From Elymus sibiricus (lineage: Eukaryota; Streptophyta; Magnoliopsida; Poales; Poaceae), in assembly GCA_039707655.1 (NCBI GenBank), contig CM077667.1:158328642-158392641 (forward strand): a stretch of 64,000 bases of DNA, written 5' to 3'. This document shows positions 43,668 to 53,802 of this stretch, piece by piece; positions within the stretch are counted from its first letter, which is position 1; every line of letters starts with the position of its first letter. The position numbers and the translations under genes were made by a program. The notes under the pieces are model-generated. The model saw only the letters and a program-made list of their open reading frames with translations. It ran no database searches and was not told the DNA's origin.

Positions 43668-44528
43668 TGTCGGATTTCGGGCTCCGCAAGACCCAAGGAT
43701 GTTCGAACACAGGGGTGTGAGCGAAGATCCCCAACAGCTTCGCCCCCCAAGCTCACAACTCGCTAGCCTAGTTTGACGAACTCGCACGATGGCGATGAAG
43801 AAGATAGCACACGAGGATTTACCCAGGTTCAGGCCACTGCGAAGCGTAAAACCCTACTCTTGCTTTTGGTGGATTGCCTCACGAGGAGGTTTGTGGATGA
43901 ACTAGTACAGTGGTGAGTTGCCTCGCGAGGGCGCTCGGGTGGTCTTGGATCCCCCCCTATAGAGCAGCCTAGCCTCTATTTATAGCGGCCCGGGTCCTCT
44001 CCCCTTATCGCAATGGCGGGAAGGGATCCCACAACGGCCAAATTTGAAAGGGGACAGGAGGTACATCCTATCCTGACGAAAGGTGGTCTTCGCCTGCAAA
44101 GTATCTGTTGGTGATGCAGTGGTGGGCTCGGTGGTGACATCCGTGCTGCCGCGTCCGCTGGCCCAGTCTTGTTGCACCGGAATGGAAACCTTTGGCGGGG
44201 CGCCTTGGGAACCTGCTCCCGTCCCTGTCTCCTTTGCACCAAAGAGGGAACTATCCCCTCTGGCACGCTGGCGCCCGCCTGGCCTGGCTGGCGTCACCCT
44301 TGACCTCCCGAGGCCGAGCATTGCATAGAGATCTCCGCCACTCAGGAGGGGGTCTGGGGAGGCCTCCCCCTTCCGGGAGCCTTGGCGTTGTCCTCCTCGC
44401 GAGGGTGGGACTCTCGCGAGGGTCTTGTCTTGAGTGAAGCCGCGCAGGGTCGTATGGACCTTCAAGTGGGCCATGCCCTGGGCCGCAGGCAGGAAAGTCT
44501 AGGTACCCATGTTCCCAGAACGTCGACA
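43668..44528 (-). repeat. Gypsy E 3' LTR, 861 bp
   Basis: On plus it begins tgtcggatttcgggctcc and ends ccagaacgtcgaca. It is 17 bp longer than the other LTR because of a short tandem duplication (gggtgggactctcgcga) at about 44408-44428. In the first ~180 bp I count about 12 differences to the 5' LTR. Confidence 0.92.
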
Positions 44529-44847
44529 GTAGTCCCTGGACCCAAGGCGCGCTCGAGTTGGCTTCGAGGTGAAGCCGAAGAAGATGGCCCGGAGCGCCGC
44601 GGGCCCTTATTGCCTGCGGGCCAGGTCTGGCGTGCGGTGCGCGGTTGGACGCGGGCATCCCCGCTCCCGTGTCTCCTCGGCAACTACCCGAACCGACAAA
44701 AGCCTGACGTCCAATGTTGAGCCATTATTGCTTTCCTCTTCTGCGCTCCTGCTCCTCCTTCTAGATCTCCATCCTTTGTGAGAACCTCTCTAGATCTCAG
44801 CACCGCACCGTCTTCCTTCTTGTTTCCTCGGCCACAAAGACTTCTCA

Positions 44848-47756
44848 ATGGCTCCCGCCGGCAAGTCAAAACCTGAAACTCAGAGCTCCGCTTCTGCTTC
44901 TACCTCGCCAGTGCTCTCAGAGTCCACCATAGCCAAGGACGGGGACCCTGCCCCAGTGCTTCCGTCGACGGCGGATGGTACCAATGAGTGGGGGCGGACC
45001 TTGATATGGTGTGGCTCCGCGGAGAAGCATCGCCTGGCCAAGTCGGTCTACCTTTTCTTCCTCCATAGCATCGTCTCTGGGCTCCTTCCACCTTTCTCCA
45101 AGTTCTTCACCGCCATCCTTGAGCACTACGGGATCCAAGCTCTCCATCTCCAACCCAACTCCATCCTGCTCTTGTCCGTCTTCGCCTTTTACTGCGAGGC
45201 CTTCGTAGGCGTGAAGCCTTCGGTGGCCCTCTTCTGCCATTTCTTCAGATTGCGTCTTCATGACGGCACTTAGCGGTCAGCATGCATCTCCTTCATCGCG
45301 GTCTAGAGCGGGAACATGCTCTTAAAGGCCGGGAAGAAGGTGGAGAACTTCAGGCACCGCTAGGTCTTCTTGGATCTCAAGAGCGTCATGTCCCGCCTGG
45401 ATCTCCCGAAGGGGTTGCCGGAGAAGACTCTTGCGTGGAGCTCCGCGAAGCTCTCCGACTCCCGGGCCAAGCCCGTCCTGGAGCGGATTTCTCGAGACAT
45501 CAATGCCAGGAAGCTGACCGGGGGGATGATAGTGAAGGAGTTCCTGGCGCAGCGCCTGGCGCCCCTCCAGTCTCACTCAAGGCCCATGTGGGACTATCAG
45601 GGCAGCGGCGAAAACATCAGGCTTCGGTCCGCACGCCTGACCCCCGGGGAGTTGAACAGGGCTATGGCGACCCTGCTCAACGGCCACCTCGGGGACCTTC
45701 CCGAGGCCTATGCCCCATTGTACTGCCGCGACGACAAGGCTGATCTGGTCGCCGCGATGCCCACCTTTGACGAACTGGGGCTCTCCCCGGCCGAGTGCTC
45801 TGGTTCCCCAGTGGTGGTGTCCTCCGGCGATGCCACGGTCGGGGAAGACTCGGAGGGGACAGCGGACGACGATCTAGAGGAAGTGTCCCCTCCATCGCAG
45901 AGCGCGCTTCTCCGCGGCTTCGAAGACGACGACGATGCCGGCGAAGCCTCTGCTGCAAGTCCTCTGCGTCTCACTAGGGTACTCAGGGGGCCGGGGCCCA
46001 CTCCTCATGCCGCTCGGTCCGCTGGCCGGGCGACCCCGAGGAAACGCGAGGTCAGGCCCTCTCAAGAGTGCCCTGCTTGTGCCAGCAAGGTGGCCGAAGT
46101 GCCCGCCTCGCCCCTGCCCGAACTGCAACCTGTGGGCGGGGCGGACGTGTCTGGGGCCGGAATGGCCTCCCCGGCCGCGGCCCTTGCGGGCAGTGCCTCT
46201 GCTCCCCCACGCGGCGGCGCCCTCCCGGAGAAGGGCGAGGGCATTCCCGCCTTCGTTGAGGTGGAGAAGTAGAGGAAGTGGGTCGACATCGAAGAGTAAG
46301 TAATCCTGCTTGGCTTTGGCCGCCTGCCTGTGGCCTACGTGCTGATGGTCCCTCCTTTGCTTGGTAACCAGGAGTCCTGTCATGCTGAAGGCACAGAAGA
46401 AGAAGGCGGGCGTCAAGCCGAAGGTGCTTTCCGACGCGATGCCGGTTCTTGGTGACCTGCTGACGCCTGACGAGGCACCAGATGTTGTGGGTGAGGAGGC
46501 TCGCGGGGCGACTCTCCCTGTCACGGCCGCGGAGCCCCCGATGCCCATTGGAGAGGCCGTTTCTGCCCTTGGGGGCGCGTTCGTGCCGCTGTCAGAAGGG
46601 CCAGCCCCCGAGGGCCAGCTGGCCGTAGGACCATCCGTCTCTGCCTTGTCTGTGGTGGTAATGCAGCCCCCGGCGCCTTTTGCTCTCCATGCTTCCGCCC
46701 CCTGTAGGCGGTTCCTGCCGCCGCGCAGGCGCCACCTCCGGGCCGGGCCCTGGTGCCTCCGACCTGCGGCCTTCTACTCAAGTTAGGCACCCTGGATGGG
46801 GCCTACGCTGCTCTGGATCAGGTCCGGGGCTCCCTCGGGAGCGCCGATGATCGCCTCGCGAAAAAACACTTGGGGCTCCTCTCCAGGTGGCTCCGGGCCG
46901 ATGCTTCTGTCGTGGCGGTCTGGAGACAGGCCGAGGCCACCGCGGCCGAGAGCAGGAAGGAGGCCGCGTCAGCCAAGGCAGCTCGTGACGCAGCGCTGGC
47001 TGACGCAGCGTCTGTCGTGAAGCACTGCGACGAGGCGGAGGTTCGCTTGAAGGCACTTCAGGAAGAAAAGACTGCGCTCGCAGATCAGCTTCACCAGCGG
47101 GAGGAGGACCTCAAGACCTACGAAGCCAAGCTTGCTGATCGTGACGCCGCGCTGTCCAAGGCGGCGGCCAACCAAGCCGCGGAGCGAGAGCATCTGGACA
47201 GGGTGAAGGAGGAGGTAGCTGCGGAAAAGGCTCGGCTTGACTCCAGGGAGAAGGCCCTTGCCGCGGCTGAGGAGGGGATGGCTGCGGAGCTCGACGACCT
47301 CCCCTTCGTCGAACTCAAGCTCCGCCAGGCGCTACAGTCCATCTTTTGGGGGGATTCACAGAACTCCTGGTGGCTCCTGAGAGCGGCTTCGTGGGGCTCT
47401 CTTCAAAGCTCGTGGAGGTGCTTGAGGGTGCCGTCACTAGGGTGGAGAACGTCTTGGAGAGTGAGTGTCGCGACCTCTTCCCCGCGGCCGCGACGCGTGT
47501 CTTCAACCACCTCTACCTTCGCGAGCCGAGTTTCGACTTCGGCTTCGTGATCCGTCTGGTTGATCCTGGGGTTCGTGCCGCCACAGCGACGGCCGTGGAG
47601 GGCGCCGTGGGGGTGCTGCTGAAGAAGTTCGTCTGCGTCGCCGTTCCCCCACCTCCTCCTGCAGCTGCAAGGGTTAGTGACGACGATGATAATGGCAGCG
47701 ACATCGACAACGAGCTCCCCGCGGTCGGGACGGGCGATGGCGCCAGCTCCTCCTAG
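44848..47756 (+). pseudogene. Gypsy E opposite-strand gene ('putative gypsy-type transposon' domain plus coiled coil)
   Basis: The ATG at 44848 ('MAPAGKSKPETQSSASAS') leads into 'LLPPFSKFFTAILEHYGIQA' and 'AFYCEAFVGVKPSVALFCHF', the hallmark of the plant 'putative gypsy type transposon' domain (Pfam Transposase_28). In the same frame, three TAG codons (about 45271-45362) precede 'MSRLDLPKGLPEKTLAWSSA'. An acidic disordered part follows, then an intron with a strong GTAAGT donor near 46295 and AG acceptor near 46371, and an Ala/Glu/Lys coiled coil ('EKTALADQLHQREEDLKTYE'). It ends with 'SDIDNELPAVGTGDGASSS'. It is antisense to gag. Stops and frameshifts (about 46750, 47346) mark decay. Function unknown. 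Confidence 0.75.
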
Positions 47757-47907
47757 TTCCTCTTCCTGGGTCTTTTCCTGCAACGTTCATTGTGCCTCGT
47801 GGAAGCGTTAGACTTGTTTGCATTTCCGGAGACATTTCAATGCTTGTAATGACTGCTAAATTGTGTGGTTTCTTTCCTCGCCTCGTTTCCTTCCTGCTTG
47901 TTGTTGT

Positions 47908-48275
47908 GCTCTGCGTCGGCAGGTCCCGGTCCCGCGCATACCTCGACCGCCGTGTGGGCGTCCGGATCACCAGGACGGTGCCAAGGGGCAAGGGGCCACG
48001 TGACCAGTGAGGTTCCTGAGTCGCGATACTTAGGAGTCCCCCTTGACGTACGAGCAGCCCTCATGAAGGGAACGCGGCGAAGGCGGGGTCAACTTGGAGA
48101 TTTGGAGCGCCTTGAGCTTTGCGTCGGCAGGGCCCGGTCCCGCGCATACCTCAACAGCCATTGGGGCATCCGGATCACCAGGACGGTGCCAAGGGGTGAG
48201 GGGCTCCGTGACCAGTGAGGCTCCTGAGTCGCGATGCTCAGGGGTCCCCCTTGACGTACGAGCGGCTCCCATACT
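47908..48275. repeat. Tandem repeat, about 208-bp unit, nearly two copies
   Basis: 'gctctgcgtcggcagg' at 47908 recurs as gctttgcgtcggcagg at 48116. Both copies continue with 'cggtcccgcgcatacctc', 'ccggatcaccaggacggtgc' and 'gagtcgcgat'. It lies between the opposite-strand gene and the Gypsy F insertion point. Confidence 0.88.
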
Positions 48276-48832
48276 TTCCTCGCCAGCTTTCATCTGAGAG
48301 GGACGCGTGAAGACCAGGTACCAGGGACCTGGGAAGGTGGCGTGCGCCAGGCTTGGCCTGAGCGTAGCCCCCATGCAGCCCCCTCATGCGGGCATCCCAG
48401 GGGAATGCTGCGAGATGGAGCCGCGAGAGGCCGTCCTGAGGTTGGATGCACCCGCTAGGGCGCCCCCAGTTGTTTATCCCTAGCACGGAACATAGGGCTT
48501 CTACGTTGCGTGGGCATAGCTGCCTGGGTGATAGTGTTGTCCGCCAGCGCGGACCATGGGGCTTCCACTTGGGCGTGCGAATGGGGGGCTCCGGCTCCTA
48601 AGCCCCCCGGGCGTGTACATCCCATTATGTTCGTATGCATGGCCTGCACGGTAGAACTAGGAGGTGTATCTGGGTACTCGCGAGGCAGCTTTGGCCTCAC
48701 GAGGCCCTACCTCAAAGGAGGGTTGCGCCTGAGTCTTTTGGTAGAAAGCGCCGTCTAGAGTCCTGTATATTTTGAGAAACCTACACCGAATGGATTCCCA
48801 AGGGCCATCGCATGAGAAGGCCAAACACCAAT
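48276..48832. other. Gypsy E internal non-coding region
   Basis: GC-rich, with no supported ORF. It ends at ccaat, the target site of Gypsy F, and continues at 58130. Confidence 0.6.
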
Positions 48833-49302
48833 TGAGGGAGTCCTGGTTTAAGGGGTCCTCAGGAGGCCGACCTATTCCTTATGGGCCGGACTATATGGGT
48901 CATTTGCCGGACACTGGATTGATCGAAGACCTTGACTCCGGGACGGAAGCTTCTAGAATCATGGCGTGTCCTTCAGGTTTAAGTAGTGAATAGGGATGTT
49001 TATCCCTTCGACGTGTAACCGACCATGTGTAAACCCAAGGTACCCCCGGCGTCTATATAAGCCAGAAGGTTTTAGGTTGTAGGCCAACAGAACTCATCTA
49101 GGGTTTTAGCTACTTGATCTCGAGGTAGATCAACTCTGTAATCCTCATACCATCAATATAATCTAGCAGGACGTAGGGTATTACCTCCATAGGAGGGCCC
49201 GAACCTGGATAAAACCTTGTCCCCTTCGTCTCTTGTTACCACCGATCCTAGTCTCACAGCTCGGGACCCCCTACCCGAGATCCGCCAGTTTTGACACCGA
49301 CA
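48833..49302 (+). repeat. Gypsy F 5' LTR, 470 bp
   Basis: Begins tgagggagtcctgg and ends gacaccgaca. A tctatataagcc TATA box lies at 49052-49063. The primer-binding segment ttggtgctttcattga follows at 49303. Confidence 0.95.
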
Positions 49303-49347
49303 TTGGTGCTTTCATTGAGAGTTCCGTTGTGATCGCCAGAGGAATCG

Positions 49348-51804
49348 ATGGCTTGCCTAGTCATCAACGAAGAGGATCGCATTACGGACACTTTCTTCCC
49401 CGGACAGATCTTCGCTTTTGGCAGCATTGTGCTGCACGCCGACCCGTCCGGCCATCTAGGCTGCATCGGAAGCTTCGCCCCTGATCAGGAGGTTAGATTC
49501 GGGAACCTGGAGTTCTCTGTAGACTCTCGGGGTGACCTGTTGCTAACCAGGCTCGCGGCCTCATCCGCCGCACCCGAAGACTCTGAGGCTTTAACCTTAG
49601 ATCCCTCTTTCGGTCTCGCCCACGGGATCTACCCCGACGAGGACCCAACCTTCAGTCCGGACCCGGTCATAGAACCAAACGTCCGGACACCTGTTCTTGC
49701 CGAACATCCTCCCCGCACAAACGCATTGGAAGTTAACTCCGAAAACTCTGCGCTGGCCGATCCAATCGAGCTTTCGGTACTCAACGAAGCTCTAGATCGG
49801 ATCTCGTTGATGAAGATTACCGACGATCCAACCCCAATCTGCTCTCAGATCGGGCACATGGCGGGTTAGGACGAATTTTTTGTCCCACCCACCACCCACT
49901 TGGTAGCCACTATCGAAGATTTAACCGACATGTTGGACTATGCATCTGAGGACGCAGATTACATGGATGAGGAGGATCGTCCCCTTACCCCCGTCAACAC
50001 CGGGCGGTGGACTGCCACCTCCACATACGATGTCTACATGGTAGACACTCCGAAGAACGACGGAGACAAGTCGGATGAAGCGCCGTCAAGGCGCTGAAAG
50101 CTGCATAAACGGTCAAGAGGGAAAAAGGGAAGGAGAGCTATCGATGGCACCGGGGACGGAAATACTCCGGAAGACCCCGGCAATCCCGAAATCCCCGAAC
50201 ACCCGTTAGAGGGTCAAGATAGGCCAGAAGACCGGCCCAACCCCGATGATATCAATGATTCCGAGGACGACAACTACCTCCCCCCTGTCGTGGAGGAGGA
50301 CATCCCGGAAGCCGATGACTTCGCCATCCCTGATAATCCTGAAGATCAGGAGCTGTTCAGGCAACAGCTTATAGCCACGGCCCGCAGCCTGAAAGCAAAA
50401 GAGTGGCAGCTTAAACCCGAGTAGGATGAACTCATCGATCGATGGACAAGAGTTCTCTCAGCTGAGGAAGCCTAAGGTACCGGTCTATCGGACCAACCTA
50501 AGAGCTATCCGTGCAGAAGGCTGCTGCCACAATTCGATGACGAGCTTACTGATACGCCGTCTCCCAAGCATACCCCATATGACAAGCCAGACCGCCCTCC
50601 TCGAGGACGAGATAGGACGGCTGACAACACCGGCTATAGGCCAACGATACCCCGTAGACGGGGAAAGGAGCCACTAGAGCCCAATGACAGGTTCGACCTG
50701 CGACACGACCTGGACGATAGAGTAGGTCGTACGCGCTCCATCTACGGATCCAGAGGCTACTCACCCGCTAAACGGGAAGGGTACCGGCCTTGGCTCGACC
50801 GCATTAATGAATGTCGGGAACGGAACCGAACTAGAGCAGACGCCGACCACCGGCGCGACATAGCTTGGGTCCGAGGCGCTGCCCACCCACTGTGTTTTAC
50901 GGATGAGGTGATGCGGCATCAGTTCCTGGAAGGGTTTAAACCCGTAAACATAGAACAATATGATGGGACAACTGACCCAACCGTATGGATCGAGGATTTC
51001 CTCCTCCACATCCACATGGCGCGAGGCGACGACCTCCACGTCATCAAGTACCTACCCCTGAAGCTTAAGGGGCCAGCTCAGCACTGGTTAAATAGCCTCC
51101 CCGAAAACTCCATTGGGTGTTGGGAGGACCTGGAAGACGCATTCCGATCTAACTTCCAGGGCACTTATGTTCGGCCGCCGGACTCCTCCGACCTGAGCAA
51201 CGTCGTCCAGAAGCCAGGAGAATCTGCGCGGCTATTCTGGAATAGGTTCCTGACCAAGAAAAACTAGATCGTTGACTGCCCGGACGCCGAGGCAATAGCC
51301 TCTTTTAGGTACAATATTCGGGATGAGTGGCTGGCTTGTCAGCTCGGCCAGGATAAACCAAGGACAATGTCCGCTCTCACAGCACTCATGACTCGATTTT
51401 GCGCGGGCGAAGATAACTGGCTAGCAAGGCGTAGCCACAACCCCGAAGACCCCGGAACCTCCGAAGTTCGGGATGGAAACGGGAAACCGAAGCGCAACAA
51501 GAATAAGCGCCAGCACAACAATATTGATGCCGATGACACGGCCGTTAACGCCGGTTTCCGCAACTCCTGTCCTGGGCAGTGGAAGAAGCCTCCTAAAGGC
51601 AATCGCGATGGACCCACCCCGCTGGACAAGATCATGGAGAGGCCCAGCCAGATCCATGGCACTCAAGAGAAGCCCGCCAACCACACCAACCGTAACTGTT
51701 GGGTGTTCAATCAGGCCGGCAAGCTCGCATCTGAGGACCAAGGCAAGAGCCCACGCAGCGAGGATGAGGATGAACCTCGTGGTCCGATCGGTGGCGGACA
51801 ATAG
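49348..51804 (+). pseudogene. Gypsy F gag (degenerate)
   Basis: The ATG at 49348 opens a family-specific N-terminal extension ('MACLVINEEDRITDTFFPGQ'). The capsid core is at 50908-51267: 'FLEGFKPVNIEQYDGTTDPT', 'WIEDFLLHIHMARGDDLHVI', 'LPLKLKGPAQHWLNSLPENS' and 'WEDLEDAFRSNFQGTY'. A basic linker follows ('KPKRNKNKRQHNN') and a nucleocapsid-like remnant with 'NRNCWVFNQAGKL'. Gag forms the RNA-packaging particle. In-frame stops near 49867, 50095, 50422, 51265 and 51802 interrupt it. Four are TAG at places where Gln fits, so deamination of CAG is the likely cause. Non-functional as written. Confidence 0.85.
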
Positions 51805-51834
51805 AAATTCCCTCCAGAGGTAAAAACAGTAAAC

Positions 51835-52548
51835 ATGATTTACGCCACTCATATACCCAAAAAGGAGAGGAAGCGCGCCCTTCGAGATGTCTACGCCATA
51901 GAGCCTGTAGCCCCGAAGTATAACCCATGGTCGGCATACCCGATCACCTTCGATCGACGTGACCACCCGACCAGTATCCGTCATGGGGGTTCGGCCGCCC
52001 TTGTCCTAGACCCCATCATAGATGGGTATCACCTCACAAAAGTCCTAATGGACGGAGGAAGTAGCCTGAATCTGATTTACTCAGACATGGTGAAAAAGAT
52101 GGGCATAGATCCGTCAAGGATCAAACCCACTAACACTACCTTTAAAGGAGTGATCCCAGGTGTAGAAGCCCGGTGCACGGGCTCCGTGAGCCTGGAAGTA
52201 GTGTTCGGCTCGCCCGATAACTTTCGAAGCGAGGACTTGATCTTCGACATCGTACCCTTCCGCAGCGGCTATCATGCCTTGCTCGGTCGTACAGCGTTCG
52301 CTCGCTTTAACGCCGTCCCACACTACTCATACCTCAAGCTCAAGATGCCCGGCCCCAAGGGGGTCATTACTGTCAACGGCAACACAGAGCGCTCCCTCCG
52401 AACTGACGAACATGCGTTGGCCCTGGCGGCCGAATTCCATTACACTGATGATCGACAGATGCCGGCATCTGCCGTAAAGGCACCCAAGGTTGGGAAGCGA
52501 GCTCGGTGTCAACCCGAAGTACCAGAACCTTCTTCTCCCCATAAATAG
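51835..52548 (+). CDS. Gypsy F aspartic protease
   Basis: An open frame of 237 codons. 'TKVLMDGGSSLNLIYSDMV' holds the DGG/S active site of Tat-type and related Gypsy proteases, 'GSVSLEVVFGSPDNFRSEDL' and 'FDIVPFRSGYHALLGRTAFA' form the later strands with the 'LLGR' end motif, and 'YLKLKMPGPKGVITVNGN' leads towards the missing RT. The protease processes gag. It ends in a Pro/Ser tail and a TAG, after which RT should follow but does not. It is upstream-fused to gag through a TAG at 51802. The frame itself is intact. Confidence 0.85.
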   Translation: MIYATHIPKKERKRALRDVYAIEPVAPKYNPWSAYPITFDRRDHPTSIRHGGSAALVLDPIIDGYHLTKVLMDGGSSLNLIYSDMVKKMGIDPSRIKPTNTTFKGVIPGVEARCTGSVSLEVVFGSPDNFRSEDLIFDIVPFRSGYHALLGRTAFARFNAVPHYSYLKLKMPGPKGVITVNGNTERSLRTDEHALALAAEFHYTDDRQMPASAVKAPKVGKRARCQPEVPEPSSPHK

Positions 52549-53802
52549 GGATTCGCCCCCCATCGCACGGCCCTAGAACCGGTAAAGTACGTGCCGAGGA
52601 GGCACAACTTCGCGCTCAAAATTCCATGGGCAGCGGTGAGGAAAAATTATTAAAGGTAAGTGTTCGGCTGGACCGAACTATCACGACCAACATGTCTTCG
52701 GACACACTACAGGTACCATAAAGTACCTGCTACAGTGTAAAGCTCGTTGTCACTTCGGCGACTTCTCAAGACTTTTCGACAAAGTCCACTCGCCGAACAG
52801 TACACCCATTGAGGCATACAACTCCTTAGGAGATGCAGGAGCAAAAAAGCGACAGGGCACACCGAGGACGTCATGTCACTTATTGAAGACCCTTGATACA
52901 ACCCCTCCTGTAATTTTTATATTTCATTTTTAATACCTGTAAACAGTTGTATTGGAAATTTGAATAATAAGAGTTGTTGAGTAAAATACAGATGTATCAT
53001 GCATGATCACTTCGCTGTTTTTGGCGCACTCTCTCTTTTTTCCCTCTCTTCTTGCGAACCTGTTTGGTATACTTTACGATGCAACTGGCTAATAGACCGG
53101 GGGATCGAACTAAAGAAAATCGCCTTAAGCAGAACCGATTTTGCGTTCGGCGTCTTGGAGTTCCGCTTTATATCCATTGGTTCCGAACTATGTCTTTGGT
53201 CAATAGTTGGGTTGCCCGGCTCCTGTGCTTGCCCCTTTATGTTCCGCTCGTTCGGCTAAAAGGGCAAAGGGAGAACCGCTGCGATTGTGCTTCCGGCTAG
53301 CCTGGTCGAGCACCTCAGCGGAGAAAGCCGAAAACTGACTGTCATGGTATGCGAGAACCGGTCTGTGAATCCAAGCTTAACTAAATCTCGTCAGAGATTA
53401 CTCCATGTCATACGATGGGTTTGGTGATAGTACAAACCATGTGTTATAGGCTTTGGCCACGGTTCTTCCGAACACCACAAACACCTGGGGGCTAGTCACC
53501 AGCCCCCCGCACTCCTTTCTCGCGCCCCTATGGCTAAGTGAAAGTAATAAAGCATTATGGTCTGATTGCCTCGTCCGCCCCCACACTACCACCTTCGGGT
53601 ACCGATAGCTCGGCTAAGGGTAACAGTGCGTTGGCAGAGACACCCAGCGTAGTATCTACATGGGGGCTGAAGCCCACGACTCGCAACTTTCAGTTTTTAC
53701 GGCCACACAGGAGTTATAAAGGATGCAAAACACGCAAGACATGATAAACCATGCATTTTAAATAAACGTGTTAAAAAGGGTCTTCGGACATATTACAACA
53801 CT
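52549..53802 (+). other. Gypsy F non-coding region replacing pol
   Basis: No RT, RNase H or integrase motif in any frame. Frames of 60-86 codons at 52999-53300 show no domain. This is where pol lies in autonomous relatives. Confidence 0.7.

Noticed and set aside
43980..44474. Minus-strand frame within the Gypsy E LTR (also 61087-61485)
   Set aside because: Present in both LTR copies but with differing breaks and no domain; a by-product of GC-rich sequence.
45874..46548. 224-codon minus frame opposite the Gypsy E opposite-strand gene
   Set aside because: Low complexity, no motifs. The plus frame has a recognisable N-terminal domain, splice sites and coiled coil.
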